Positions 32,023 to 38,061 of a DNA stretch of 40,092 bases are shown piece by piece. The position numbers were made by a program, and so were the translations under genes. Under the pieces are notes generated by a model. The model was not told the DNA's origin, searched no databases, and saw only the letters and a list, made by a program, of their open reading frames with translations. Source of the DNA: a virus. Numbering within the stretch: position 1 is the stretch's first letter; the number at the start of each line of letters is the position of its first letter. The DNA is taken from positions 1-40,092 of IMG/VR virus record IMGVR_UViG_3300020109_000047, one strand, 5' to 3'.

Positions 32023-32434
32023 AACTGAATTAATAAGTCTAATTAAAAGAATTCTTAAAGAAGAAAAGTATTCCGAAGAAGATATTAAGTACACCCACCC
32101 AATAACAGGTGAAGCCTGTAAAATCAAAGTAGCTAGAAATAAAGTAACTGATATGGAAAATAGACAATATGGATCAATCCTTGTCTGTATTGATGAAGAA
32201 TATGGTGATGAAAGAATTAAAGCCGAACTTCCAGTAGATGGTCCTACACCAGAAGAAGTTAGTGATTTTATATGTGAAAATATAGAAAGAACATTTGAAA
32301 TTCTGGATGATATGTTAACACACGAAGAAGAAGAGCCAATATCAGAAGAAGTTTATAGCCGAAGGTGGGACATTGTAGACCAGCCAATTGTTTGTTCAGA
32401 CAAACCAAAAAAGAAAAAAAGTTGGGAATACTAA
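31997..32434 (+). CDS. Tagged hypothetical protein
   Basis: The 145-residue protein starts MKKRIRLTETELISLIKRIL with KEE, the typical tag with LTE and LKE sites 16 residues apart. A compact alpha/beta region follows (CKIKVARNKVTDMENRQYGS; ILVCIDEEYGDERIKAELPV) and a Lys-rich end (CSDKPKKKKSWEY). No family is recognised. Confidence 0.82.
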   Translation: MKKRIRLTETELISLIKRILKEEKYSEEDIKYTHPITGEACKIKVARNKVTDMENRQYGSILVCIDEEYGDERIKAELPVDGPTPEEVSDFICENIERTFEILDDMLTHEEEEPISEEVYSRRWDIVDQPIVCSDKPKKKKSWEY

Positions 32435-32443
32435 ATAATATAA

Positions 32444-32450
32444 TATTTAT
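32444..32450 (+). promoter_or_regulatory. TATTTAT promoter-like motif
   Basis: Inside TATTTATAAATA; 12-base gap to ATG 32463. Confidence 0.5.
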
Positions 32451-32462
32451 AAATAAAAAATT

Positions 32463-32825
32463 ATGAAAAAAGTAATTAAACTAACAGAAAGAGACCTTAC
32501 AAGACTTATTAAAAGAATTGTAAAAGAAAGTGAAGAAGAAGTCAAACAAGAGTTAGATATGAAAAATAAATTGGATGATATCTTCTTTGGTTATGATAGT
32601 GCAAATATTTTTACACCATCTGGTGAATTTGGATACCTTTCACAAGAAAAAAGATTAAAAAAAGAAATAACACCAAAAGGAAGAAAAGAAAGAATCCAAC
32701 AAGTAATTGATGGTTTGGAAGAATACATTGAATACTTACGAAATGAAAAATTGGGTGAAGAAGATACCTGGATTGAAAATCCAAAATACGATGAAGTTTG
32801 GGGTGGAAAAAATGATGAATATTAA
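32463..32825 (+). CDS. Tagged hypothetical protein
   Basis: The 120-residue protein starts MKKVIKLTERDLTRLIKRIV with KES, again the tag (LTE, VKE). The remainder is charged and helical (KEEITPKG-like KRLKKEITPKGRKERIQQVI; DGLEEYIEYLRNEKLGEEDT). No known domain. It is followed by a G+C-richer stretch with hairpins and a tRNA-like sequence. Confidence 0.82.
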   Translation: MKKVIKLTERDLTRLIKRIVKESEEEVKQELDMKNKLDDIFFGYDSANIFTPSGEFGYLSQEKRLKKEITPKGRKERIQQVIDGLEEYIEYLRNEKLGEEDTWIENPKYDEVWGGKNDEY

Positions 32826-32842
32826 TTTTTTTTCAAAAACAC

Positions 32843-32887
32843 TTTGGGTGGGTACAACCCGAAGTCGGTCCCGAGCTAGGTCGGGCA
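32843..32887 (+). other. Two strong hairpins upstream of a tRNA-like sequence
   Basis: GGGT...ACCC (around 32844-32857) and CCCGA GCTAGG TCGGG (32868-32884) are compact, G+C-rich hairpins in an otherwise AT-rich region, with no gene. They may be part of the precursor of the tRNA-like RNA that follows, or a terminator without a T run. Confidence 0.45.
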
Positions 32888-32892
32888 CTACT

Positions 32893-32965
32893 ATGTCTCT
32901 GGTGTAATGGTTTAGCATAAACGGCTTCAACCCGTTCGGTTAGGGGTTAAATCCTTGTGTACGTG
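32893..32965 (+). tRNA. Degenerate tRNA-like sequence, anticodon position TCA
   Basis: The D-arm (GTGT / GCAT, loop AATGGTTTA with G18-G19) and anticodon arm (AACGG CTTCAAC CCGTT) are well formed. The anticodon would be TCA, which reads UGA. The T-arm is weak (TAGGG GTTAAAT CCTTG) and the acceptor ends pair poorly (ATGTCTC with TGTACGT). It may be a decayed tRNA, a suppressor-type tRNA, or a non-functional mimic. Confidence 0.4.
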
Positions 32966-32978
32966 TTAATTTTTAATT

Positions 32979-33008
32979 TTGTCAATCAAAAAACTTTTTG
33001 TATATTTG
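32979..33008 (+). promoter_or_regulatory. Host-type promoter
   Basis: TTG (32979-32981), 19 bases, TATATTTG (33001-33008), then 4 bases to ATG 33013. Confidence 0.75.
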
Positions 33009-33012
33009 TATT

Positions 33013-33513
33013 ATGAAAAACCAATTACCATACGAATCTACAGGAAGTGCGATTAAAGGTTATAGTGATTCTTTAACCGCAAGAAAAGAAACAAATGATT
33101 GTGTTGTTAGGGCATTTGCTTCGGCGTTTGATGTTACTTATGATTATGCACATAAGTATGTTGCAGAGGAGTTTAAAAGAGAACCAAGAAAGGGAACCTA
33201 CTTTACGGCATCTAAGATGAGTAAATTATCTGAAGGTGTGATCAAAGTTAATAATAAAAAAATTATCCCTATTGGTACAAAAAGTAATAGTGTAATTTAT
33301 CCATATTCACTTTCATATGAAATAAAAGTTAAAGGTGAAAAAGTTAAAAGACAAATGACTGTTGGTACGTTTGTAAAGAAAAACCCAAAAGGAACTTTCT
33401 TTGTATTGGTCAGAGGACATGCGTTTACAATCAAAGACGGTGTTGTTATTGGTAACCCTGAAGATGCAGTCAAAACAAAACGTCATATGAAATCGGCATT
33501 TGAAATTAAATAG
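33013..33513 (+). CDS. Papain-fold cysteine peptidase-like protein
   Basis: The 166-residue protein has TNDCVVRAFASAFDVTYDYA (about 27-46), with Cys in the usual nucleophile position of C39/papain-like folds, and GTFFVLVRGHAFTIKDGVVI (about 125-144), with His followed by a basic/acidic pair and GN. This NDC...GHA arrangement occurs in many small phage proteins annotated as cysteine peptidase-like. Whether it is active is unknown. ATG 33013 was chosen because the promoter places transcription start there. It is upstream of two further small genes. Confidence 0.7.
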   Translation: MKNQLPYESTGSAIKGYSDSLTARKETNDCVVRAFASAFDVTYDYAHKYVAEEFKREPRKGTYFTASKMSKLSEGVIKVNNKKIIPIGTKSNSVIYPYSLSYEIKVKGEKVKRQMTVGTFVKKNPKGTFFVLVRGHAFTIKDGVVIGNPEDAVKTKRHMKSAFEIK

Positions 33514-33543
33514 GGAATCCTACTTAAGATACAAAAAATAAAT

Positions 33544-33574
33544 TTGGTAGATTAAAAAATTATTTATACTTTTG
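33544..33574 (+). promoter_or_regulatory. Host-type promoter
   Basis: TTG (33544-33546), 20 bases, TACTTTTG (33567-33574), 4 bases to ATG 33579. The first 20 bases, ATTTGGTAGATTAAAAAATT, are repeated at 33974-33993. Confidence 0.75.
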
Positions 33575-33578
33575 TTTT

Positions 33579-33884
33579 ATGGTAACATTTGATGATATAA
33601 AGTTTGGACCACATAAAGTTGGTGATGGATTACACGGATTGATTTTCTTTCCTTGTGGATATGGACTTTCGATTGCTAGGTTTAAATTTCCGGGGCATTT
33701 TCGTTATTCATCATATACAGATGATGATACTTTTGAAGTTGCAATTTTAAAGGGGACAAAAGATCAGTGGGAAATTTGTTATGATACAGAATTAACAAAT
33801 GATGTACTAGGTTACCAAACAAAAGAAGATATAAATAGAATAATTAAACACGTTCAAAGATTATATAACGATGAAAACAATTGA
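33579..33884 (+). CDS. Hypothetical protein
   Basis: The 101-residue protein (MVTFDDIKFGPHKVGDGLHG...) is beta-rich (GLIFFPCGYGLSIARFKFPG; TFEVAILKGTKDQWEICYDT) with a C-terminal helix (INRIIKHVQRLYNDE). It is typical of small accessory phage genes. The start follows its host-type promoter by 4 bases, giving a leaderless mRNA if the promoter is used. It overlaps the next small gene by 14 bases. Confidence 0.78.
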   Translation: MVTFDDIKFGPHKVGDGLHGLIFFPCGYGLSIARFKFPGHFRYSSYTDDDTFEVAILKGTKDQWEICYDTELTNDVLGYQTKEDINRIIKHVQRLYNDENN

Positions 33885-33987
33885 GATTACATATGAGGAA
33901 ATTAAGATGGCAACAAGGCCAAATGTGTATCGTAATAAAAAAAAATACACAAGAAAAGAAAAGTTTAAAAAAGATTTGGTAGATTAA
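33871..33987 (+). CDS. Small basic protein, 38 aa
   Basis: ATG 33871 lies within the end of the previous gene. The product (MKTIEITYEEIKMATRPNVY...KDLVD) is rich in Lys and Arg (YRNKKKYTRKEKFKK). The stop lies inside the -33 region of the next promoter. Nucleic-acid binding is possible from charge alone. Confidence 0.6.
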   Translation: MKTIEITYEEIKMATRPNVYRNKKKYTRKEKFKKDLVD

Positions 33988-34006
33988 AAAATTCTACATA
34001 TCTTTG
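33976..34006 (+). promoter_or_regulatory. Host-type promoter of stable-RNA unit 1
   Basis: TTG (33976-33978), 20 bases, TATCTTTG (33999-34006). No ATG follows at short distance; a boxA-like leader does. Confidence 0.78.
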
Positions 34007-34027
34007 TAAGACAAATAAGGAATAAAG

Positions 34028-34043
34028 GTTCTTTGAAATATTG
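34028..34043 (+). promoter_or_regulatory. boxA-like leader, RNA unit 1
   Basis: GTTCTTTGAAATATTG resembles the boxA antitermination element of rRNA leaders. The same core occurs at 37050 and before the tmRNA. Confidence 0.6.
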
Positions 34044-34417
34044 AAAAACATTGTGGTTGTAAGAAACGGGAAACTCGTAAAGTGTATCAACCTGTTAAAT
34101 CAAGATAGTGAAACGAGAGTTTGATTTAACTACTAAACTACAAAAAAACAGTCAAGTGGCGGAATTGGTAGACGCTGGGAGAGATACCCAAGACTCCTTG
34201 GAATAAGGTAAATATTACACTTATTCCGTGCAGGTTCGAATCCTGTCCTGACAACAGTGGTTACCTGACTCCGATAGGACGGTAAAACCCATTGGGAAAT
34301 CGGAAGTCCGTGAATGGGGGCGCAAGCAAAGAAGAACTTACAATGGTGGAGTGCCTAAGACAAAAGAAACGAAGCGTATGGGTGATCATGCGTTGGATTC
34401 AAATCTCCACCTTTTTT
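34044..34417 (+). ncRNA. Stable-RNA unit 1 with tRNA-Leu-like and pseudoknot-like structure
   Basis: No open frame of protein character is found. Helices readable by eye are GGTTG / CAACC, TTAAATCAA / TTGATTTAA (around 34098-34130), a tRNA-Leu-like element (34150-34254), then CCGAT / ATCGG, GGAC / GTCC and CCCATT / AATGGG in interleaved order (34270-34315), which suggests a pseudoknot. A GNRA-capped hairpin (GC GCAA GC, 34320-34327) follows. The closing helix GGTGGAG / CTCCACC (34345-34351, 34405-34411) is directly followed by six Ts, so it may terminate the RNA. Confidence 0.6.
34150..34254 (+). tRNA. tRNA-Leu-like, enlarged anticodon loop
   Basis: GGCGGAATTGGTAGACGC is the typical Leu D-arm. 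A long variable arm (GGAATAAG / CTTATTCC) and T-arm GCAGG TTCGAAT CCTGT are clear. The acceptor AGTCAAG / CCTGACA has two mismatches. The stem GGGAG / CTCCT encloses 12 bases (AGATACCCAAGA) in place of the normal 7, so no anticodon can be assigned with confidence. It may be a non-decoding tRNA-like module or need trimming. Confidence 0.6.
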
Positions 34418-34431
34418 AAATTAAAAAAATT

Positions 34432-34494
34432 ATGACACCACTATTGTTAATATCATTTATATTGTTTATGTTTGTCATAAGAAAAAGACATTAG
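34432..34494 (+). CDS. Possible 20-aa membrane peptide
   Basis: ATG 34432 gives MTPLLLISFILFMFVIRKRH with a TAG stop: one hydrophobic helix with a basic end. It lies between two RNA elements and has no clear promoter. It may be a very small real gene or chance. Confidence 0.3.
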   Translation: MTPLLLISFILFMFVIRKRH

Positions 34495-34498
34495 TAAA

Positions 34499-34698
34499 CT
34501 TCAGTTCCCACACAGCGGTGAGATGGGCTAAGTTATATACAATTCCTCGGGGCTGGGAGTAGAAAGCTGAAGAGTCGTTGTTTGTCAGGAGTGTAATGAG
34601 GCATGGTGCCGAGTCCGAAAAACACCACGGTCCAAGAGCAATTTGGACGCGAAAAGTTATAAGGTTGCTCATTGTGGGTTCGAATCCCACCCTGACAT
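34499..34698 (+). ncRNA. Structured RNA with tRNA-like 3' domain
   Basis: CTTCAG / CTGAAG (34499-34504, 34567-34572) encloses TCCCA / TGGGA. Then TGTCAGG / CCTGACA (34583-34589, 34691-34697) forms a perfect 7-bp acceptor-like helix and GTGGG TTCGAAT CCCAC a perfect T-arm. The 84 bases between them are too long for a tRNA. They contain AATGAG / CTCATT (34595-34600, 34668-34673), GTCCAA / TTGGAC and GAGCAA / TTGCTC, some mutually exclusive. The acceptor plus T-arm plus a third helix recalls the tRNA-like domain of tmRNA, but no tag frame is present. Confidence 0.55.
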
Positions 34699-34783
34699 CT
34701 AAAAAAGTTAATTTGAAATTTGTGGATAATATTTTATAATATAGTTCTATTCATCTATTACATTGTAACGTATTTTGTGTTCG

Positions 34784-34790
34784 TATTTAT
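34784..34790 (+). promoter_or_regulatory. TATTTAT promoter-like motif
   Basis: 15-base gap to ATG 34806. Bases 34699-34783 show nothing else that I can name. Confidence 0.45.
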
Positions 34791-34805
34791 TAAAAAACAA
34801 ATATC

Positions 34806-34889
34806 ATGGAAGTAATTATTGCTTGTTTAGTACCCATTTCTCTTATTGGAATTCTTTTAGTTTCTTATTTAAGATATAAGGGAAAATAA
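34806..34889 (+). CDS. Small membrane peptide, 27 aa
   Basis: ATG 34806 gives MEVIIACLVPISLIGILLVS and YLRYKGK: one hydrophobic helix with a basic end. A promoter motif stands 15 bases upstream and a holin-like gene follows. It may be a lysis accessory peptide. Confidence 0.55.
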   Translation: MEVIIACLVPISLIGILLVSYLRYKGK

Positions 34890-34921
34890 AATATAATTTG
34901 ATTTTTTTTCATTTCTTTTTG

Positions 34922-34928
34922 TATTTAT
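34922..34928 (+). promoter_or_regulatory. TATTTAT promoter-like motif
   Basis: 32 bases before ATG 34961. Confidence 0.4.
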
Positions 34929-34960
34929 ATAAAAACAAATAAACGTTAAATCAAATTAAA

Positions 34961-35128
34961 ATGAAATTAACAAAAGAACAAGTTTTAGGAATTGTTAGAC
35001 ATGCTTTGACATTTGTTGGTGGTATCGTTGTAATGAAAGGATGGGCTGATGAAAGTGTTGTTGTTGAAATTACTGGTGGTGTTATGACACTAGTTGGTGC
35101 AATCTGGTCAATCATTGCAAAAAAATAA
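34961..35128 (+). CDS. Putative holin, 55 aa
   Basis: The product starts MKLTKEQVLGIVRHALTFVG and ends GAIWSIIAKK. Two hydrophobic helices (RHALTFVGGIVVMKG, about 13-27; ITGGVMTLVGAIWSII, about 37-52) are separated by WADESVVV. The RH.LTFVGG....GW....TGGVMTLVGAIWSI pattern is one I know from short phage holin-like proteins. A strong terminator follows. Holins form holes in the inner membrane at lysis. A peptidase with a LAS motif lies 560 bases downstream. Confidence 0.78.
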   Translation: MKLTKEQVLGIVRHALTFVGGIVVMKGWADESVVVEITGGVMTLVGAIWSIIAKK

Positions 35129-35150
35129 GTTTCTTATAACTTTTTGTGAA

Positions 35151-35176
35151 CCCCATCTTTTAGGTGGGGTTTTTTG
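35151..35176 (+). terminator. Intrinsic terminator
   Basis: CCCCATC TTTTA GGTGGGG with a T run, after the holin-like gene. Confidence 0.88.
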
Positions 35177-35203
35177 TTGATTAAAAAAAAAGTTATATCT
35201 TTG
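35174..35203 (+). promoter_or_regulatory. Host-type promoter
   Basis: TTG (35174-35176), 19 bases, TATCTTTG (35196-35203), 4 bases to ATG 35208. The TTG overlaps the T run of the terminator. Confidence 0.75.
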
Positions 35204-35207
35204 TTAT

Positions 35208-35675
35208 ATGAATATATTTTTTTTAGATTTTGATACTAAAAAATGTGCACAGTATCATTGTGATAAACACGTTGTTAAAATGATTTTAGAAACAGCTCAA
35301 CTTTTATGTGGTGTTCATTGGGTTATTGGTTCAGAAGCTCCTTATAAGTTATCACATAAAAATCACCCTTGTGCCATATGGACCCGTGAAAGTCTTTCGA
35401 ATTACCTTTATTTATGTGACCTTGGTTTAGAATTGTGTAAGGAATATACATATCGTTACGGTAAAAGACATAAATCACAGGATATTATAGAATGGTGTTT
35501 GGACAACAAACCAAGTATTCCAGATAAAGATTTTACACAACCACCAAAAGCAATGCCAGACGAATTTAAAGTAGATTCTGTTATCGAATCTTATAGAAAT
35601 TATTATATGATTGCAAAAAAATCTTTTGTAAATTGGAAAAATAGAAATATTCCAGAATGGTTTTTAATTCATTGA
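35208..35675 (+). CDS. Pyrimidine dimer DNA glycosylase-like conserved phage protein
   Basis: The 155-residue protein starts MNIFFLDFDTKKCAQYHCDK and has HVVKMILETAQLLCGVHW, NHPCAIWTRESLSNYLYLCD and CKEYTYRYGKRHKSQDIIEW. This N-terminal DKHVVKM...TAQLL and HPC..W..ES pattern is seen in phage and viral proteins often annotated as pyrimidine-dimer glycosylases. The activity is not proved by the sequence. The gene has a host-type promoter. The stop is TGA (35673-35675), and the frame stays open through it into the next gene. Confidence 0.65.
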   Translation: MNIFFLDFDTKKCAQYHCDKHVVKMILETAQLLCGVHWVIGSEAPYKLSHKNHPCAIWTRESLSNYLYLCDLGLELCKEYTYRYGKRHKSQDIIEWCLDNKPSIPDKDFTQPPKAMPDEFKVDSVIESYRNYYMIAKKSFVNWKNRNIPEWFLIH

Positions 35676-35677
35676 TG

Positions 35678-35684
35678 TATTTAT
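35678..35684 (+). promoter_or_regulatory. TATTTAT promoter-like motif
   Basis: 6-base gap to ATG 35691; begins 2 bases after the preceding TGA. Confidence 0.5.
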
Positions 35685-35690
35685 ATACAT

Positions 35691-36770
35691 ATGAATTTAC
35701 TAGTAGAAACAAATACATATGGTTTTGCGACTGGTTCTAAATATCCTGGATGTCTTGATCAAGGTAAAGTTTGTCTTGGTGGTGGAATAAATGGTGATTG
35801 GGCCGGTTCTGCAGAAAGAGCACTACAGATGGCATCTTGGTTAAAAGATTTAGGATTTAACCCTGGTTCACAAAAAAGAAGTAATAAATTAACAGCATCT
35901 GGAAATAGGTCAGACCACTGGGATGGTTCAAAAGATTCTTATGGTATTGATTTACCTTGTCGTGGTGAAAAAGGTGATAAAGGTTGGAAAAAACTAAGAG
36001 AAGAATTTGTAAAACGTGGGTGGATATCAGAAGATAAAATGCCAGATAAATTACTACAAAAAGGTAACGGTAAGTGGATTAATTTTAATGTTGGAACCTA
36101 CAGATATCAAGTTGGTTGGAATGTTAAAGACCACTATGACCATATTCACGTAGGTGTTAGAAACAAAAAACCAGATGAAAAATATTCATCAACTGATGAT
36201 AGTGAAAGTCAAGATTCAAAAGAAGTATCTAATGAAGTTGTACCAAAAATAAAAAAAATATTTTATACCGCTTTTTCTTTTAAAGAACAATCTATAATTG
36301 AAGGTGTTTTAGAAAAACTAGATTCTTTGAATGTTAAAGACAATTTTTCAAAAATTGTTTTAGCATCACTTGTAATATATAAAAAAGATTCAATTATAAA
36401 AGATGATAAAACCTCAAATTCAGACGCTGAAACATTTATAAATGATTTGAAAGATAAAACATTCAATTCTTTAGATGAATGTTTGGACTACTTTGAAAAA
36501 GAATTGGGTAAAAGGGAATTTAATAGAAGTGAAATAAAAACAATTGCTGAAAAATTTGAAGTTAAAGTTTCCGATGATACTGGCGCTGAAATAAAAATTG
36601 ATTTGGAAAAAATCAGAGCCTTCATGAAAAAATTTAAGGAAATATTTAGTAGTGGTGAAGAAGTTTCAGAAGTTGAACTACCTAAAGTCAATTTAAAAAA
36701 AGAAGAAGAAAGTTTAAAATTAAATGAAGAATTAAATAGAATTAAAGATTTGATGAAAAAAATTCTTTAA
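35691..36770 (+). CDS. LAS-type (M15-like) peptidase with C-terminal tag
   Basis: The 359-residue protein has an N-terminal zinc peptidase domain: SDHWDGSKDSYGID (H76, D87) and KDHYDHIHVGV (H151, H153), the HxH of LAS enzymes. The spacing from the first His to the Asp is longer than in VanY types. It likely cuts peptidoglycan peptides. A second, helical, acidic region (190-330) follows. The protein ends EESLKLNEELNRIKDLMKKI plus L, resembling the B-type tag (LLEELRRIQELMG) at the opposite end. It is in the same frame as the upstream gene, separated only by TGA and five codons. Confidence 0.82.
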   Translation: MNLLVETNTYGFATGSKYPGCLDQGKVCLGGGINGDWAGSAERALQMASWLKDLGFNPGSQKRSNKLTASGNRSDHWDGSKDSYGIDLPCRGEKGDKGWKKLREEFVKRGWISEDKMPDKLLQKGNGKWINFNVGTYRYQVGWNVKDHYDHIHVGVRNKKPDEKYSSTDDSESQDSKEVSNEVVPKIKKIFYTAFSFKEQSIIEGVLEKLDSLNVKDNFSKIVLASLVIYKKDSIIKDDKTSNSDAETFINDLKDKTFNSLDECLDYFEKELGKREFNRSEIKTIAEKFEVKVSDDTGAEIKIDLEKIRAFMKKFKEIFSSGEEVSEVELPKVNLKKEEESLKLNEELNRIKDLMKKIL

Positions 36771-36789
36771 CCTTATTGACACACCAAAA

Positions 36790-36796
36790 TATTTAT
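36790..36796 (+). promoter_or_regulatory. TATTTAT promoter-like motif
   Basis: 28 bases before ATG 36825. Confidence 0.4.
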
Positions 36797-36824
36797 TCTA
36801 TGTTTGAACTATAAAACAAACAAA

Positions 36825-36974
36825 ATGGCAGAACAAGAAACACAAGTAATTGAAATTGAAATCTTTGGATACATCAATGATAAAGGACAAAGAGTTTTTA
36901 CACCAAATTTGGAGTTTGCCCACATTATGGCAACAAAATACGGTACAAACCACGTCTTTATAGAAAAAAAATAA
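36825..36974 (+). CDS. Small hypothetical protein, 49 aa
   Basis: ATG 36825 gives MAEQETQVIEIEIFGYINDK and ends YGTNHVFIEKK. It has an alternating acidic/beta start and a short helix (NLEFAHIMATKYG). It ends 17 bases before the -33 element of the next promoter. No family is recognised. Confidence 0.7.
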   Translation: MAEQETQVIEIEIFGYINDKGQRVFTPNLEFAHIMATKYGTNHVFIEKK

Positions 36975-36991
36975 AAAAGTTCACAAAGTAC

Positions 36992-37022
36992 TTGACAAAT
37001 CAAAATAAATGTCTTAACTTTG
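36992..37022 (+). promoter_or_regulatory. Host-type promoter of stable-RNA unit 2
   Basis: TTG (36992-36994, within TTGACA), 20 bases, TAACTTTG (37015-37022). Confidence 0.8.
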
Positions 37023-37049
37023 TAAAACAATTCGGGAATGACCGAAAAC

Positions 37050-37064
37050 GTTCTTTGAAAATAG
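37050..37064 (+). promoter_or_regulatory. boxA-like leader, RNA unit 2
   Basis: GTTCTTTGAAAATAG, 27 bases after the -7 element. The following AATAGAATTATCC is repeated at 37335-37348. Confidence 0.6.
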
Positions 37065-37930
37065 AATTATCCGTTCAGGAGTAAGTAATGAAACTGATAA
37101 AGATATTGGGCCGTGTATAGTCCATAAAATAAACTGGGAAACCAGGATAAAGTGAATCATTCGTGTAAATGGTTTGCGGTTTGGGAAACTGAACGTGAGT
37201 ACACAAGCGGGATACCGTTTAACCTTTAATACCGAGGGCAACGCTGTAGGGAAAGTGGTTAGATGATTGGGCGATGTGGGTCGTCTGATTGAAGTGGGAA
37301 CACTAATAGGAATAACCCGTAGGAATATTGCAAAAAATAGAATTATCCAATTTTATCATTGCGTGTTCCAATATTAGAGATTGTTTAAAACCGAAAGGTA
37401 TGTTAATGTACGGGTGGTGCCGTTATTCACCTTGTCAAACTTGAACCAAGAAGTTAGACACGAAGTAGTCTTGAAGTATGGAAACTGGGAAGTTTCACGA
37501 AGTTGTTTAGTATTTCATAATCCAAAAGATAATGAAACTTTAGGTGGACCACAACTTCGATAATCCACAACACAAAAACATTTTTTTATAATTGGATATA
37601 AAAATCATAAAAGTAATAATGGAAAAGTGTCCATCACGGTATAACGGAAGTTGCCCACTTAGTCGTGAGATGTTCACGGCACATAAGGTTCCCAAGACCG
37701 AATGTATTTCTACCAAAAACCTCTAATCTCGCAAGGATTTACTGGGAAGGCATTCTCGGAGAGAGTTAAGTAATAGGAGAGTAGTTATATCGTTAAGGAG
37801 TGATTCACCTAAATAATCGGCAATGAGAAATACCATTCAAAAGATGGTGGATAAGAGTAGAAACAATAATGACTCTAAAGGTTCTCAATAAAACGTGTAA
37901 TCTCAACGTTCTTTTTAAAATATTTTATAA
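37065..37930 (+). ncRNA. Large structured non-coding RNA (about 0.9 kb), candidate
   Basis: The stretch is richer in G and C than its neighbours and holds no convincing gene. It shows many local helices: CTGG GAAA CCAG (37134-37145), GGTG / CACC, ACC GAAA GGT (37390-37399) and GAAACT GGGA AGTTTC (37481-37496), three of them with GNRA-type loops. Longer pairs GGAACAC / GTGTTCC (37297-37303, 37363-37369) and AATATTG / CAATATT are also present. It has its own promoter and boxA-like leader. Length, phage setting and nearby tRNAs recall the large ornate RNA classes GOLLD and ROOL, but I cannot confirm membership. An AT-rich break near 37570-37610 may divide two RNAs. Confidence 0.65.
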
Positions 37931-38010
37931 TAAAAAAATCAGTAAAAAAAGTAAAATACCGATTTTTAAAAAAATTATGGGGCAACAATTAGTTACCCTT
38001 TTCTTTTTAT
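37921..38010 (+). other. AT-rich end of RNA unit 2, possible terminators
   Basis: AAAAATC / GATTTTT flanks a T-rich loop (around 37935-37968). GGGGCAAC..GTTACCC with a following T run (around 37979-38008) forms a weaker hairpin. Either could end the RNA transcript. Confidence 0.4.
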
Positions 38011-38061
38011 AAAAACTTTGATATATATTATTATAATAAACCTTTAATTACCTTATTCAAA

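Noticed and set aside
32707-32907. Second frame overlapping 32463-32825
   Set aside because: The tagged frame on the same strand is clearly the gene; this one continues into G+C-rich hairpins and has no start signal.
34007-34417. Group I intron in tRNA-Leu
   Set aside because: The Leu-like element is almost normal in length, and I could not find the conserved P7 core or paired splice sites.
34475-34690. Minus-strand open frame of 71 codons starting MGFEPTMSNL
   Set aside because: GFEPT is the usual false translation of a tRNA T-arm read backwards. It overlaps the tRNA-like RNA at 34583-34698 completely.
37381-37563. Open frame of 60 codons inside the large RNA region
   Set aside because: It needs a TTG start, has no promoter motif of either class, and its middle is a perfect GAAACT GGGA AGTTTC hairpin, so RNA structure explains it better.
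37065-37930. Group II intron or RNase P RNA
   Set aside because: No domain V-like hairpin, no intron-encoded protein and no RNase P core motifs were found by eye; a covariance search would settle it.
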